DNA from: an uncultured Bacteroidales bacterium
GTDB lineage: Bacteria; Bacteroidota; Bacteroidia; Bacteroidales; P3
Reading direction: 5' to 3'
DNA length: 64,000 nt
Assembly: GCA_947165255.1 (NCBI GenBank)
Contig: CAMUZR010000015.1
Span: 1 to 64,000, forward strand
The notes under the pieces were generated by a model, which did no database searches, had not been told where the DNA came from, and saw only the letters and a list, made by a program, of their open reading frames with translations. Below are positions 1-8,632 of this stretch, piece after piece (position 1 is the first letter of the stretch; every line of letters starts with the position of its first letter). A program made the position numbers and the translations under genes.

Positions 1-375
1 TTGGTACTCTTTTTTTCTACTTAGTGTTGCACTTGTAACTGGAATTTAGGTCCCCACAAACAGAGCCGCAAACTACTTCTCCCCCCAACAAAAACGGGCG
101 CCGGCAAAATAAGCCGAGACTGTGTGTCCATATAAAACTCGCCGGAAGTCCTATATATCAACTCCCCATCGCTGGTATTTCGATGTTGTATAATAGACGA
201 AATATAGACGATATAAAGAGGAAATAACAAGGATATGGCGAAGGAAGAGCGTGGCTGGGGAAGAGGAACCATCCGGTCATGGCTATGGGCGTGGCAGCCC
301 CGCCCTGCGGGGGAAACAAAAGCCGGGGCGGGAAACCGCCCCGACCGGGAAGGGATTCTATTCATCAAAATTAAA
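1..375. other. Left edge, no gene seen
   Basis: Short frames exist on both strands, but none has a recognisable product and one runs into the downstream gene in another frame. The only clear structure is a GC-rich hairpin near 324-343, listed separately. The rest shows nothing I can name. Confidence 0.5.
322..347 (-). terminator. Hairpin after efflux operon
   Basis: A perfect 8-bp stem CGGGGCGG/CCGCCCCG with a four-base loop (324-343) lies just past the stop of the last gene of the minus-strand efflux operon. On the minus strand it is followed by a short T-rich stretch (CTTTTG). It fits a weak intrinsic terminator. Confidence 0.5.
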
Positions 376-2724
376 TCATTCATTCCGGAGCAGTTGGGAT
401 GGGTTGGTCTTGGAGAAGCGGTGGCTGCAAAGGAGCACCACTGCGCAGACAATGAGTAGCACCGCTGCGGCAGCCACTATGAAGTGCAGGGGGGTGAGCG
501 TGATTTGTTCGGCAAATTGTTCCAGCATTTTGGAAGCCACAAAGTAGGAGGCTACGCAGCCCGCCACGGCCATCAGCAGTGAGAACTTGAGCACGTCCCT
601 CAATAGCAGTCGGCGCACGTCGGACGAGGTGGCGCCGCTTATCTTGCGTATGGCAATCTCTTTGCTGCGGCGGTTCGACTCGTCGCGGACGAAGCCGAAG
701 AGACCCAGCACGGCTATGAGCATGGCAAAGAGGGAACCGACGAGGAGCGTGTTGCGGATTTTGCGGCCGTCTTCGTAGGCCGAGCGGATTTCCTCTTCCC
801 ATGAGACTATCGGCAGCTGTCGCCCGTCCAATGTGGCCGCGAGGGCATGGGAGATTCGCATGGAGAGTGAGTCGTCCATCTCTTGCTGTGTCTTAAAGAT
901 GAGGTAGGGCATATAGGATTTGCCGTCGAGGGGGGCACCATAAAAATAGACACTGGGTCGTTCCTGCAAATCGTTATAGATGCCCATACGGACATCTCGG
1001 TAGATGCCCGAGATAGTGAAGGGGGGAAACTTTATTTCTCCATCCGGATGGCCGGTGATGAGGAAAGTCTTGCCCACCGCGCCGTCGCTCCAGTCGGCAA
1101 AGTCGGCCATCCGCTTGACGAAAGATGCTGAGACTGCCACCTCGGAGGAGTCGCGTGGCGGCCGGCCGGCCACGAAGTCGAAGCCGAGCATTCGGAAGAA
1201 GCTTTCGGTGGCCTCGTAGCCGTCGGCCACGTTGAACAGCTCGCGGTCGTCGCCCGGCAGGCAGACGTTGTCGCCGCTGGGAGGCACGAAGGGGGGATTG
1301 TAGGCGGCGCCGACCGCCGTCACCTCCGGGAAGGAGGCGAGGGTTTCCAGTACGCGCTGCTGTGCTTCCTGGCCGCCACCAAAGAGGGCGACGGAATAGA
1401 CGTTTCGGTAGTCGTAGCCGTGGTCGGCCTGCACCATCTTCCGGTATTGCAGCGAAAGGATAATTACCATCGACACGATGAACACGTTGATGAGCACCTG
1501 AATGCCCAAAAAGGCTATCTTCCAGCGACGTGTGTTCGCACTATAGTTGCGGAAAGCCACCGAGACGGGGATGCGAAGATAGAGCCTTGCCGGGACGACG
1601 GAGGAGACAAACAATACCAGAATCAGTACCAGCCCGATGGCCACCAGGCTTTGAGGGATAAGCAGCGTCCGGAACGCCACCCCCAAGAGGTTCTGTATCA
1701 CCTCGCGGGAAGCGAAGATGATGACGGTCGCCAAGGCGAGGGAGAGGAACAGATGGACCACCGCCTCGCGGCCCAAAAGGGCATAGATGTCGGCGGTGCC
1801 AGCCCCATAGCATTTGCGCACTCCTATCTCCTTGGCGCGGTGCACCATGGAGGAAATTACTATCAGGATGTAGTTGAGGAGGCTGATGGTTATGAGCAGC
1901 GCTGCCACTATTGAGAGCAGTATCACCAAGAAACGGACATCGGGCGATTGGATGTGGGACCCAAGCAGAGGCGTGAGGGTATACCAGAGCTTTGTGCCGT
2001 TTTTCTCTAACTCAGCCAATGGCTGGTGGGCTTCCTGCATCTTGTGGATGGCAAGGTCGAGCGTGGTTGGGTCGACGTTTGGCTGCAGTTTCACGAAGCC
2101 TATGTAGCGGTCGTTGCCCACCCAGTTTTCGGTGCTGCTTTTCGCGTAGCTCTCCAAGGCCATGATGAGGTCGTAGTCGATGGTGCCGTTCTTGGGGAAG
2201 TCTTCGAAGACTCCTTGGACGGTCATCTTCAGTTCGGGTTGGTCTTGGTTGAAGATGGTCTTGCCGATGCACTGCTCCACGCCTCCCATCTTCTCGGCAA
2301 AGGAGCGCGACACCATGAGGCCCAGGGGCTTTGCCAGTATCTCGGTGGGGTTGCCAGAGAGGATGGGGCGGTCGAAAACTTTAAAGAAGCAGGTGTCGGC
2401 CAGAGCGAAGCTTTCAGCGGTTATGACATTCTGTTCCTCGTCGACGAAGTTGGGGTTTTCGAAATAGAAAGTGGTGCGGGTGGCCTCTTCGACTCCGGGC
2501 ACGTCGGTTTTGAAACCGGGTGCCACCGCCCCGCTCACTTGTGGGAATTCATGCTTCTCGCCCTGTTGGTCGACTCCGGACATGATTAGGTAGATGCGGT
2601 CTGCGTCGCGGTAGAAATTGTCGTAGGAGAGTTCGAAGCAGACTTTGGCAACGAGCACTATGCCTACGGCCAGGCCTATGCCAAGGGAGAGAACCTTGAG
2701 GACTAAATCGCTTTTTCGGTGCAT
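376..2724 (-). CDS. FtsX/MacB-type ABC transporter permease (second copy)
   Basis: Inner-membrane permease of the MacB/FtsX family, 782 aa, in the double-FtsX arrangement common in Bacteroidota. One N-terminal helix (about residues 8-27) is followed by a periplasmic MacB-type domain, three helices (about 260-385), a second N-terminal-like helix near 405, a second periplasmic domain, and three C-terminal helices. It is last in a five-gene minus-strand operon after TolC, HlyD, another FtsX permease and an ATPase, so it likely forms a tripartite mechanotransmission efflux pump with them. It has no ATPase domain of its own. Substrate (antibiotic, peptide or lipid) cannot be read from sequence. 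Family assignment is secure. Confidence 0.9.
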   Translation of the reverse strand: MHRKSDLVLKVLSLGIGLAVGIVLVAKVCFELSYDNFYRDADRIYLIMSGVDQQGEKHEFPQVSGAVAPGFKTDVPGVEEATRTTFYFENPNFVDEEQNVITAESFALADTCFFKVFDRPILSGNPTEILAKPLGLMVSRSFAEKMGGVEQCIGKTIFNQDQPELKMTVQGVFEDFPKNGTIDYDLIMALESYAKSSTENWVGNDRYIGFVKLQPNVDPTTLDLAIHKMQEAHQPLAELEKNGTKLWYTLTPLLGSHIQSPDVRFLVILLSIVAALLITISLLNYILIVISSMVHRAKEIGVRKCYGAGTADIYALLGREAVVHLFLSLALATVIIFASREVIQNLLGVAFRTLLIPQSLVAIGLVLILVLFVSSVVPARLYLRIPVSVAFRNYSANTRRWKIAFLGIQVLINVFIVSMVIILSLQYRKMVQADHGYDYRNVYSVALFGGGQEAQQRVLETLASFPEVTAVGAAYNPPFVPPSGDNVCLPGDDRELFNVADGYEATESFFRMLGFDFVAGRPPRDSSEVAVSASFVKRMADFADWSDGAVGKTFLITGHPDGEIKFPPFTISGIYRDVRMGIYNDLQERPSVYFYGAPLDGKSYMPYLIFKTQQEMDDSLSMRISHALAATLDGRQLPIVSWEEEIRSAYEDGRKIRNTLLVGSLFAMLIAVLGLFGFVRDESNRRSKEIAIRKISGATSSDVRRLLLRDVLKFSLLMAVAGCVASYFVASKMLEQFAEQITLTPLHFIVAAAAVLLIVCAVVLLCSHRFSKTNPSQLLRNE

Positions 2725-2798
2725 ATCGTTTTGTTGTTTAGGCGGCCTGAGAGTTGAATGGAGGGTTGGATTTCAGCCGCCAGAGTATTCGGCATTGT

Positions 2799-3479
<681 letters not shown>

Positions 3480-3504
3480 ATTTTTGATTTTTAATTATAC
3501 GGTG

Positions 3505-5841
3505 TTATTTTTCGGCGCCCAGGATGGTGGCGGGGTTGGCGCCTACGGTACGGCGGGCTTGGAAGGTGACCGACACGAAGGCCACAAGAAGAATGATGAT
3601 GCCGGCCACAGCGAAGACCCACCAGTAGAGGGGAATGCGGTAGCTGAAGGTTTCGAGGTAGAAATGATTCACCACCCAGTAGGCAATGGGCGTGGCGATG
3701 ACGAAGGCCGCCAGCACCAGTTTCATGAAGGAGCCTGTCAATTGTCGCTGCAGCTGTTTCCTTTCGGCTCCGAACACGCGGCGCACGGCCACGGAGTGGC
3801 GCTCCTGCTGCATGTAGTAGGTGCTCATGGCCACGAGGCCGAGGGCGCTGACCAGCAGTATGAGCAGGGTGAAGAGGGCCATGAGACGGCTGAGGCGCGT
3901 TTGGGGGGCGAAGAATTCGGCTATTTCGTCGTCGAGGTAGACGGCGTCGAAGATGTCGTTGGGGAAGAACTCGGCGACGATGGCTTTGACCCTTTCGTAG
4001 GCCTGGCGGTCGTTGCCGGTGTTCTCTACGAGGATGGTCCAGGGAAAGCTTTGCGCGGTGAATACGCCGTGATTATAGATGAGGGCCTCCTTGTTGGGGG
4101 AGAGAATGTCGTAGAATTTGAAGTCTTTGTAGTAGCCGCCGATGGGCATGGACTCTTGTTCAAATTGCAGGACTTCGGAATCGAAGGTGAGGCCGAACTT
4201 TTTCATGGCGAATTCGTTCAGCCACCAGTGCCCCGGATTGTGGTTGTCGTGCAGGGGTTGGAGACCGAGCATGTTGAAATAGTTGCTGTCGCCTTGGATA
4301 ATCTGGAACGAGGCCACCTGCCCGTCGGCGGTGTTCATGGTGTTGTTGTTGGTGCCGCGGAAGGGGGTGCCATTGCCGAACGCCACGTTCTTGATGCAGG
4401 GCTCCTGCAGCAGACGGTCGCAGAGGGGTTGGAGGGCTTCGGCGTTGCCGTAGTAGTTGTCGAAACGGAGGATGTGGTGGGTGTTGTAGCCGAGGGGGGC
4501 ATTGACGATATGGTGCACCTGGAGGAGCATGGTAAGGGCGGTGACCAGCATGACGACGGCCACGATGTTTTGCAGGATGATGAAGATTTTGCTGTAGACC
4601 TGCTTGGTCTTGGTGCGGAGGGTGCCGCGAACCACCTCGATGGGCTGTGCCCGCTGGATGATGAGGGCGGGGACAATGCCAGCCACGAGGCCGGTGAGTA
4701 GCACGAAGGCAGCGGCCAGCAAGATGCGCGGCAGGGTGATGCTCTGGAAGATGGAGAACGGATAGTCGAGCATGCGGCTGGCGGCAGGCGAGAGGGCTTC
4801 GGCCAGCAGGACAGCCAGCAGCATGGCCACGGCGCACATAAGGGTGCTTTCGGCTATCATCTGCAACGACACACGCCAGCGTCCGGCTCCCAACAGGCGA
4901 CGGGTGGCCATCTCTTTGGCACGGCGGCCGCAGAGGGCGGTGGTGAGGTTGACATAATTAAGCAACGCGAAGGCCAGCAGCACCAGACACATGGCGGTGG
5001 CCAACGCCACAAAGCTGCGGCTGCCGGCATTGATGCCCACGGTGAAGGTGCTATTGTAATTGTCGAGGAAATAGATGTCGAGCAGAGGGATGAGGTTGAC
5101 TTCCTGGCGTTCACCGTTTTTGTACGTCCAGTTGATTTCTTTCATGAAGCTGAGCAGGTCGTCCTGCTTGGGGGCGAGGTCGGCCCCGGAGCGGGTCATG
5201 ACAAAGGTGAGGCAGAAGCCGCTATTGCGCATCTGCTCGTCGTTATAGGGATTGTAGTGGACGCAGTTTTCGCCGCGGACGATGACGTCGGGCTGCTTGA
5301 GGGTGCTGTTGCCGAAGTCGTCGAAGACGGCGGCAATGGTCAGCTCGGTGAGGTCACCGGGGGTGCCATAGCGGAGGGTTTTGCCTATGGGGCTTTCGCC
5401 GGAGAAATGGGTGTTGGCAAACTGGCGGCTGATGGCGCAGCGGTGGTCGGAGGCTTTCCATTCGGCCACGCTGCCCTCGACCAAGGGGAAAGAGAAGATG
5501 TCGAAAAAGTCGATGTCGGCGTATGCCATATTGGTGTTGATGGCCTGCTCGCTCATGCCGATATAGAAGGGACTCTTTTCGGAGTAGGCCCAGCTGGTGG
5601 CAGCCTCGATTTCGGGGTAGCGGTTTTTGAGGTGATTGTGGAGCCAGTAGCCCGAGACAAGGTTCTCGTCGTTGCCCACGAGGTAGATGCGGTCGGCGTT
5701 CTGCTGGAAGCGGTCGGTCGTGCGCTGCCGCTGCACGTAGACGGCCAGCAGCAGCACGAAGGCCATAGAGAGGGTGAGGCCGACCAGGTTGATGGCAGCA
5801 TAAAGTTTGTTGCGCGAGAGGAATTTAAGATAACTGCTCAT
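3505..5841 (-). CDS. FtsX/MacB-type ABC transporter permease (first copy)
   Basis: Inner-membrane permease of 778 aa, same architecture as the 376-2724 gene but clearly diverged from it. The N-terminus (SRNKLYAAINLVGLTLSMAF) is the standard start of Bacteroidota MacB-like permeases. Large periplasmic domains alternate with helix groups near 275-390, 415-440 and the last 110 residues. It lies 25 bp upstream of the ATPase gene and 31 bp downstream of the membrane-fusion gene. Two different permeases served by one ATPase suggest either a heterodimeric pump or alternative pumps. Family assignment secure, substrate unknown. Confidence 0.92.
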   Translation of the reverse strand: MSSYLKFLSRNKLYAAINLVGLTLSMAFVLLLAVYVQRQRTTDRFQQNADRIYLVGNDENLVSGYWLHNHLKNRYPEIEAATSWAYSEKSPFYIGMSEQAINTNMAYADIDFFDIFSFPLVEGSVAEWKASDHRCAISRQFANTHFSGESPIGKTLRYGTPGDLTELTIAAVFDDFGNSTLKQPDVIVRGENCVHYNPYNDEQMRNSGFCLTFVMTRSGADLAPKQDDLLSFMKEINWTYKNGERQEVNLIPLLDIYFLDNYNSTFTVGINAGSRSFVALATAMCLVLLAFALLNYVNLTTALCGRRAKEMATRRLLGAGRWRVSLQMIAESTLMCAVAMLLAVLLAEALSPAASRMLDYPFSIFQSITLPRILLAAAFVLLTGLVAGIVPALIIQRAQPIEVVRGTLRTKTKQVYSKIFIILQNIVAVVMLVTALTMLLQVHHIVNAPLGYNTHHILRFDNYYGNAEALQPLCDRLLQEPCIKNVAFGNGTPFRGTNNNTMNTADGQVASFQIIQGDSNYFNMLGLQPLHDNHNPGHWWLNEFAMKKFGLTFDSEVLQFEQESMPIGGYYKDFKFYDILSPNKEALIYNHGVFTAQSFPWTILVENTGNDRQAYERVKAIVAEFFPNDIFDAVYLDDEIAEFFAPQTRLSRLMALFTLLILLVSALGLVAMSTYYMQQERHSVAVRRVFGAERKQLQRQLTGSFMKLVLAAFVIATPIAYWVVNHFYLETFSYRIPLYWWVFAVAGIIILLVAFVSVTFQARRTVGANPATILGAEK

Positions 5842-5872
5842 ATTGTTGATGTGTTATTCGTTTTCGTTAGGG

Positions 5873-7129
5873 TTAGTCTATTATCAGTACGTCGTTGTCG
5901 CCGTAGTGGTCGTAGCTGCCGGTGAGGACTTTCTCGCCGGGGCGGAGGCCTTCGAGGACTTCGTAATACTGCGGGTTCTGGCGGCCGATGGCAATGGTGC
6001 GTTTCTCGGCACGGTGGGGGTCGGTGAGGACGTATATCCACTTGCCGCCGGTGTGCTGGTAGAAGCTGCCGCGGGGGATGAGGAGGGCCTCTTCGCTCTG
6101 GCCCAGCTGCAGGTTGAGGTAGTAGGTCTGTCCGGCGCGGATGTTGTCGGGGATGGTGTCGCCGAAGAGGAAGTCGGCCTTGAACTTGCCGTCGCGTACG
6201 TCGGGATAGACCTTGCGAAGGCGGGCGCTGTAGTGCTGTTCCTGCCGGTCGAAGGTGGCGCGGAGACCTGCGGTGACGCGGTCGATGTAGTGCTCGTCGA
6301 TTTGGGCTTGAATTTTATAGCTGTCGAGGTTGTTGATCTGTCCGATGGCGGCGCCGGGGACGATGTTCTGGCCGAGCACGGCGTCGAGGAGTCCTATCTG
6401 TCCGTCGATGGGGGCTTTGACGCTGAGGTTTTCCTTGCGGCGGCGTATCATGGCCATGTTGAGGCGCATATTGCTGAGGTTGTCGCGCAGCTGCTGCAGT
6501 TCCTCGCTGCGGTAGAGGCTGTCCTGCCTCTCGCGTTCGCTGACCACCTCCAGCTTGTCGCAGGCCAGCTGATAGTCCTCCTTGGCCTTGAGGTATTCCT
6601 CGCGGGCGATGAGGTGCTCGTCCCAGAGCTGCTGGCTGCTCTCGTAGGCCCGTTTGGCGCGGCGCACTTCCACCTGCAGTGACAGGCGTTCTTGGCGCAC
6701 GGAGAGTTTCTGCTGCTGCATACTGATGAGGGTGTTGCGTAGGATGTTCTCTTTCTCGGCCAGCTCGGCTTCGGCGTTGAGGATTTGCAGGTCGAGGTTT
6801 TCGTTGCTCAGTATCAGGATAACGTCGCCAGCCCTTACTTTAGTGCCTTCCTCGGCCACAATCTGCCGCACTATACCGCCTTCGGTGGGGCTTAGCTGCA
6901 CGGAGGTCATGGGGAGGACGGTGCCGCTGACGCGGATATAGTCGTCGAAGTCGGCGCGGACGACGGTGCTGACGGTGAGTGTGTCGCCGCTGACCCGTTG
7001 GGTGCTGGTGTGGGGTCGAAGAAAGAGATAGAGGACGAAGAGTGCCACGATGGCGGCCGCCCAGTAGGGGATGGCGCGGCGGGTGAAGGCACGGTGGAGG
7101 CCTTTTTTGGGTTGGATGGGATGGTCCAT
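5873..7129 (-). CDS. HlyD-family periplasmic adaptor subunit (MacA-like)
   Basis: Membrane-fusion protein, 418 aa from the ATG at 7129. The frame stays open upstream, but those residues are low-complexity and overlap the tolC-like gene, so this ATG, just before a basic stretch and a single helix (about 18-38), is preferred. Next come a biotinyl-lipoyl-like half (SPTEGGIVRQIVAEEGTKV), a long alpha-hairpin rich in Gln/Glu/Leu, the second lipoyl half and a C-terminal beta-barrel. It should bridge the inner-membrane ABC permeases and the TolC-like channel encoded 49 bp upstream. Confidence 0.92.
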   Translation of the reverse strand: MDHPIQPKKGLHRAFTRRAIPYWAAAIVALFVLYLFLRPHTSTQRVSGDTLTVSTVVRADFDDYIRVSGTVLPMTSVQLSPTEGGIVRQIVAEEGTKVRAGDVILILSNENLDLQILNAEAELAEKENILRNTLISMQQQKLSVRQERLSLQVEVRRAKRAYESSQQLWDEHLIAREEYLKAKEDYQLACDKLEVVSERERQDSLYRSEELQQLRDNLSNMRLNMAMIRRRKENLSVKAPIDGQIGLLDAVLGQNIVPGAAIGQINNLDSYKIQAQIDEHYIDRVTAGLRATFDRQEQHYSARLRKVYPDVRDGKFKADFLFGDTIPDNIRAGQTYYLNLQLGQSEEALLIPRGSFYQHTGGKWIYVLTDPHRAEKRTIAIGRQNPQYYEVLEGLRPGEKVLTGSYDHYGDNDVLIID

Positions 7130-7178
7130 TTTTTTAGATTTTATAGATATAATAGAGGTGATAGTTTTTATAGATTCT

Positions 7179-8489
7179 TTATAGATTACCGGTTTGGCGG
7201 TAGTGGAGCAGATGGCGTTTGAGCCGCAGTTGCAGCTGGGCGTTGAGGCTTTCGGCTTGGGCTTTGAGAAAGGCTTGGGAGGCAGTCTGGTATTCGATTG
7301 CACTGATAAGCCCCAACTCGAACTGTCGGCGGCTGAGGGCAAAGGCCTGCTGTTTCACATCGGCCATGCGCTGTGCCTTGAGGGCGGAGGCCTCGGCGGC
7401 TTCGACATCGAGGGCGGCGCGGCGGAGAGCATTGGAGTCTTCGCGCAGGACTTGCTCCAGCCGCGTTTGGGCACGGTGGCGTTGGTTCTGGCTCTTGCGG
7501 AGGGCAAGAGTGCGGATGCCACGGCTGTAGAGAGGAATGTCTAAGGTCAGTTGAATATACTGGCCACCGTTGGCGCGCCATTGTTGGGCAAAGGGGAGGG
7601 GGGTGTAGCCGGGGAGGTTGGGGTAGGTGTAGTAGGTGGTGGACCATCCGGCGCCGAGCGAGAGGGTGGGCGACCAGGCGGCGCGGGCCTGACGGAGGCC
7701 GATTTCGGCCTCGCGCAGTTCGGCACGGGCGATCAGTACGGCAGGGAGTTCGATGGGGGAGGTAGGTTCGGCGAGGGGCTTCAGCTCTTCGGGTTCGTCG
7801 GCGATGACGAGGGTTCGGTCGGAGGGCCAGCAGAGGGTTTCCTGCAGCTGAAGTAGCGCTTGGTCGCGCCGTCCTTCGGCATCGGCCAGCTGGTATTGCC
7901 GATCGGCCAGTTCCGACTCCAACTGCACCACGTCGGCATGGCCTTTGCGCCCCAGTTCCTCCTCGCGGCGGACTTTGGTGAGGGCGCTGTCGGCGGCGGC
8001 GCAGGAGTGGTGTAGCACTTGGGCAAGCTGGCGGTAGTAGAGCAGTTGGTAATAGGCCTCCATAACGGCGATGCGCACCCCGTCGGCACATTGCTGCTCG
8101 TGGCTGAGGCCTTTCTGCCGTTGGAGGTAGGCGAGGCGAATCTTGCCCAAGGCTTGGAAACCTTCGAAGAGGGTGATGCTGCCCGAAAGGGAATAGCCGT
8201 TGTGGAAAGTGGTGAAGTCGGTGTAGGTGTTGGTCTCAGGGTCGAGGTTGCGGCCGTACTGGTTGTAGGCGTAGCTTTGGGCGCCGATGCCGGGTGTGAA
8301 GGCAGCGAGGAACGACTGGCGGAGGGCAGCCTGCTCGTCGCTGCGGTCGGCGGTGCTGAGGCGCATCTCGGCCGAGTGGGCTACGGCATAGTCCATGCAC
8401 TGCCGCAGGTTCATGGGCTGGGCCATGAGGCTGCGTCCGCAGAGGATGGCGCAGAGGAGGATGATGGATTTCGATAGGCGGTGGGTCAT
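7179..8489 (-). CDS. TolC-family outer membrane efflux protein
   Basis: Outer-membrane channel of 436 aa, first gene of the efflux operon. A signal peptide (about residues 1-23, ending LMAQ) is followed by the TolC start PMNLRQCMDYAVAHSAEMRL. Two long Gln/Ala/Arg-rich helical repeats follow, as in TolC/OMF proteins; the halves begin near residues 24 and 225. The next gene downstream encodes the adaptor subunit. No clear TAnnTTTG promoter is visible in the 140-bp gap to the GH92 gene. Confidence 0.92.
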   Translation of the reverse strand: MTHRLSKSIILLCAILCGRSLMAQPMNLRQCMDYAVAHSAEMRLSTADRSDEQAALRQSFLAAFTPGIGAQSYAYNQYGRNLDPETNTYTDFTTFHNGYSLSGSITLFEGFQALGKIRLAYLQRQKGLSHEQQCADGVRIAVMEAYYQLLYYRQLAQVLHHSCAAADSALTKVRREEELGRKGHADVVQLESELADRQYQLADAEGRRDQALLQLQETLCWPSDRTLVIADEPEELKPLAEPTSPIELPAVLIARAELREAEIGLRQARAAWSPTLSLGAGWSTTYYTYPNLPGYTPLPFAQQWRANGGQYIQLTLDIPLYSRGIRTLALRKSQNQRHRAQTRLEQVLREDSNALRRAALDVEAAEASALKAQRMADVKQQAFALSRRQFELGLISAIEYQTASQAFLKAQAESLNAQLQLRLKRHLLHYRQTGNL

Positions 8490-8535
8490 ATCTTTACATT
8501 TTTATTTCCATAAGAATTCCATTCAAGAAGTGTGC

Positions 8536-8575
8536 CAAAAAAGCTAAACGGCTGACCTGCAGGGGACAGCCGTTT
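8536..8575 (-). terminator. Intrinsic terminator of GH92 gene
   Basis: On the minus strand the stem AAACGGCTG/CAGCCGTTT (8546-8575) is followed by AGC and six T. It lies 58 bp past the stop of the GH92 gene, just before the efflux operon. Confidence 0.75.
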
Positions 8576-8632
8576 TATGGTGTGGATGGAAATGTAAAGA
8601 TTGTTTACAGAAGTGTAAAGGGGGGAAGCGTG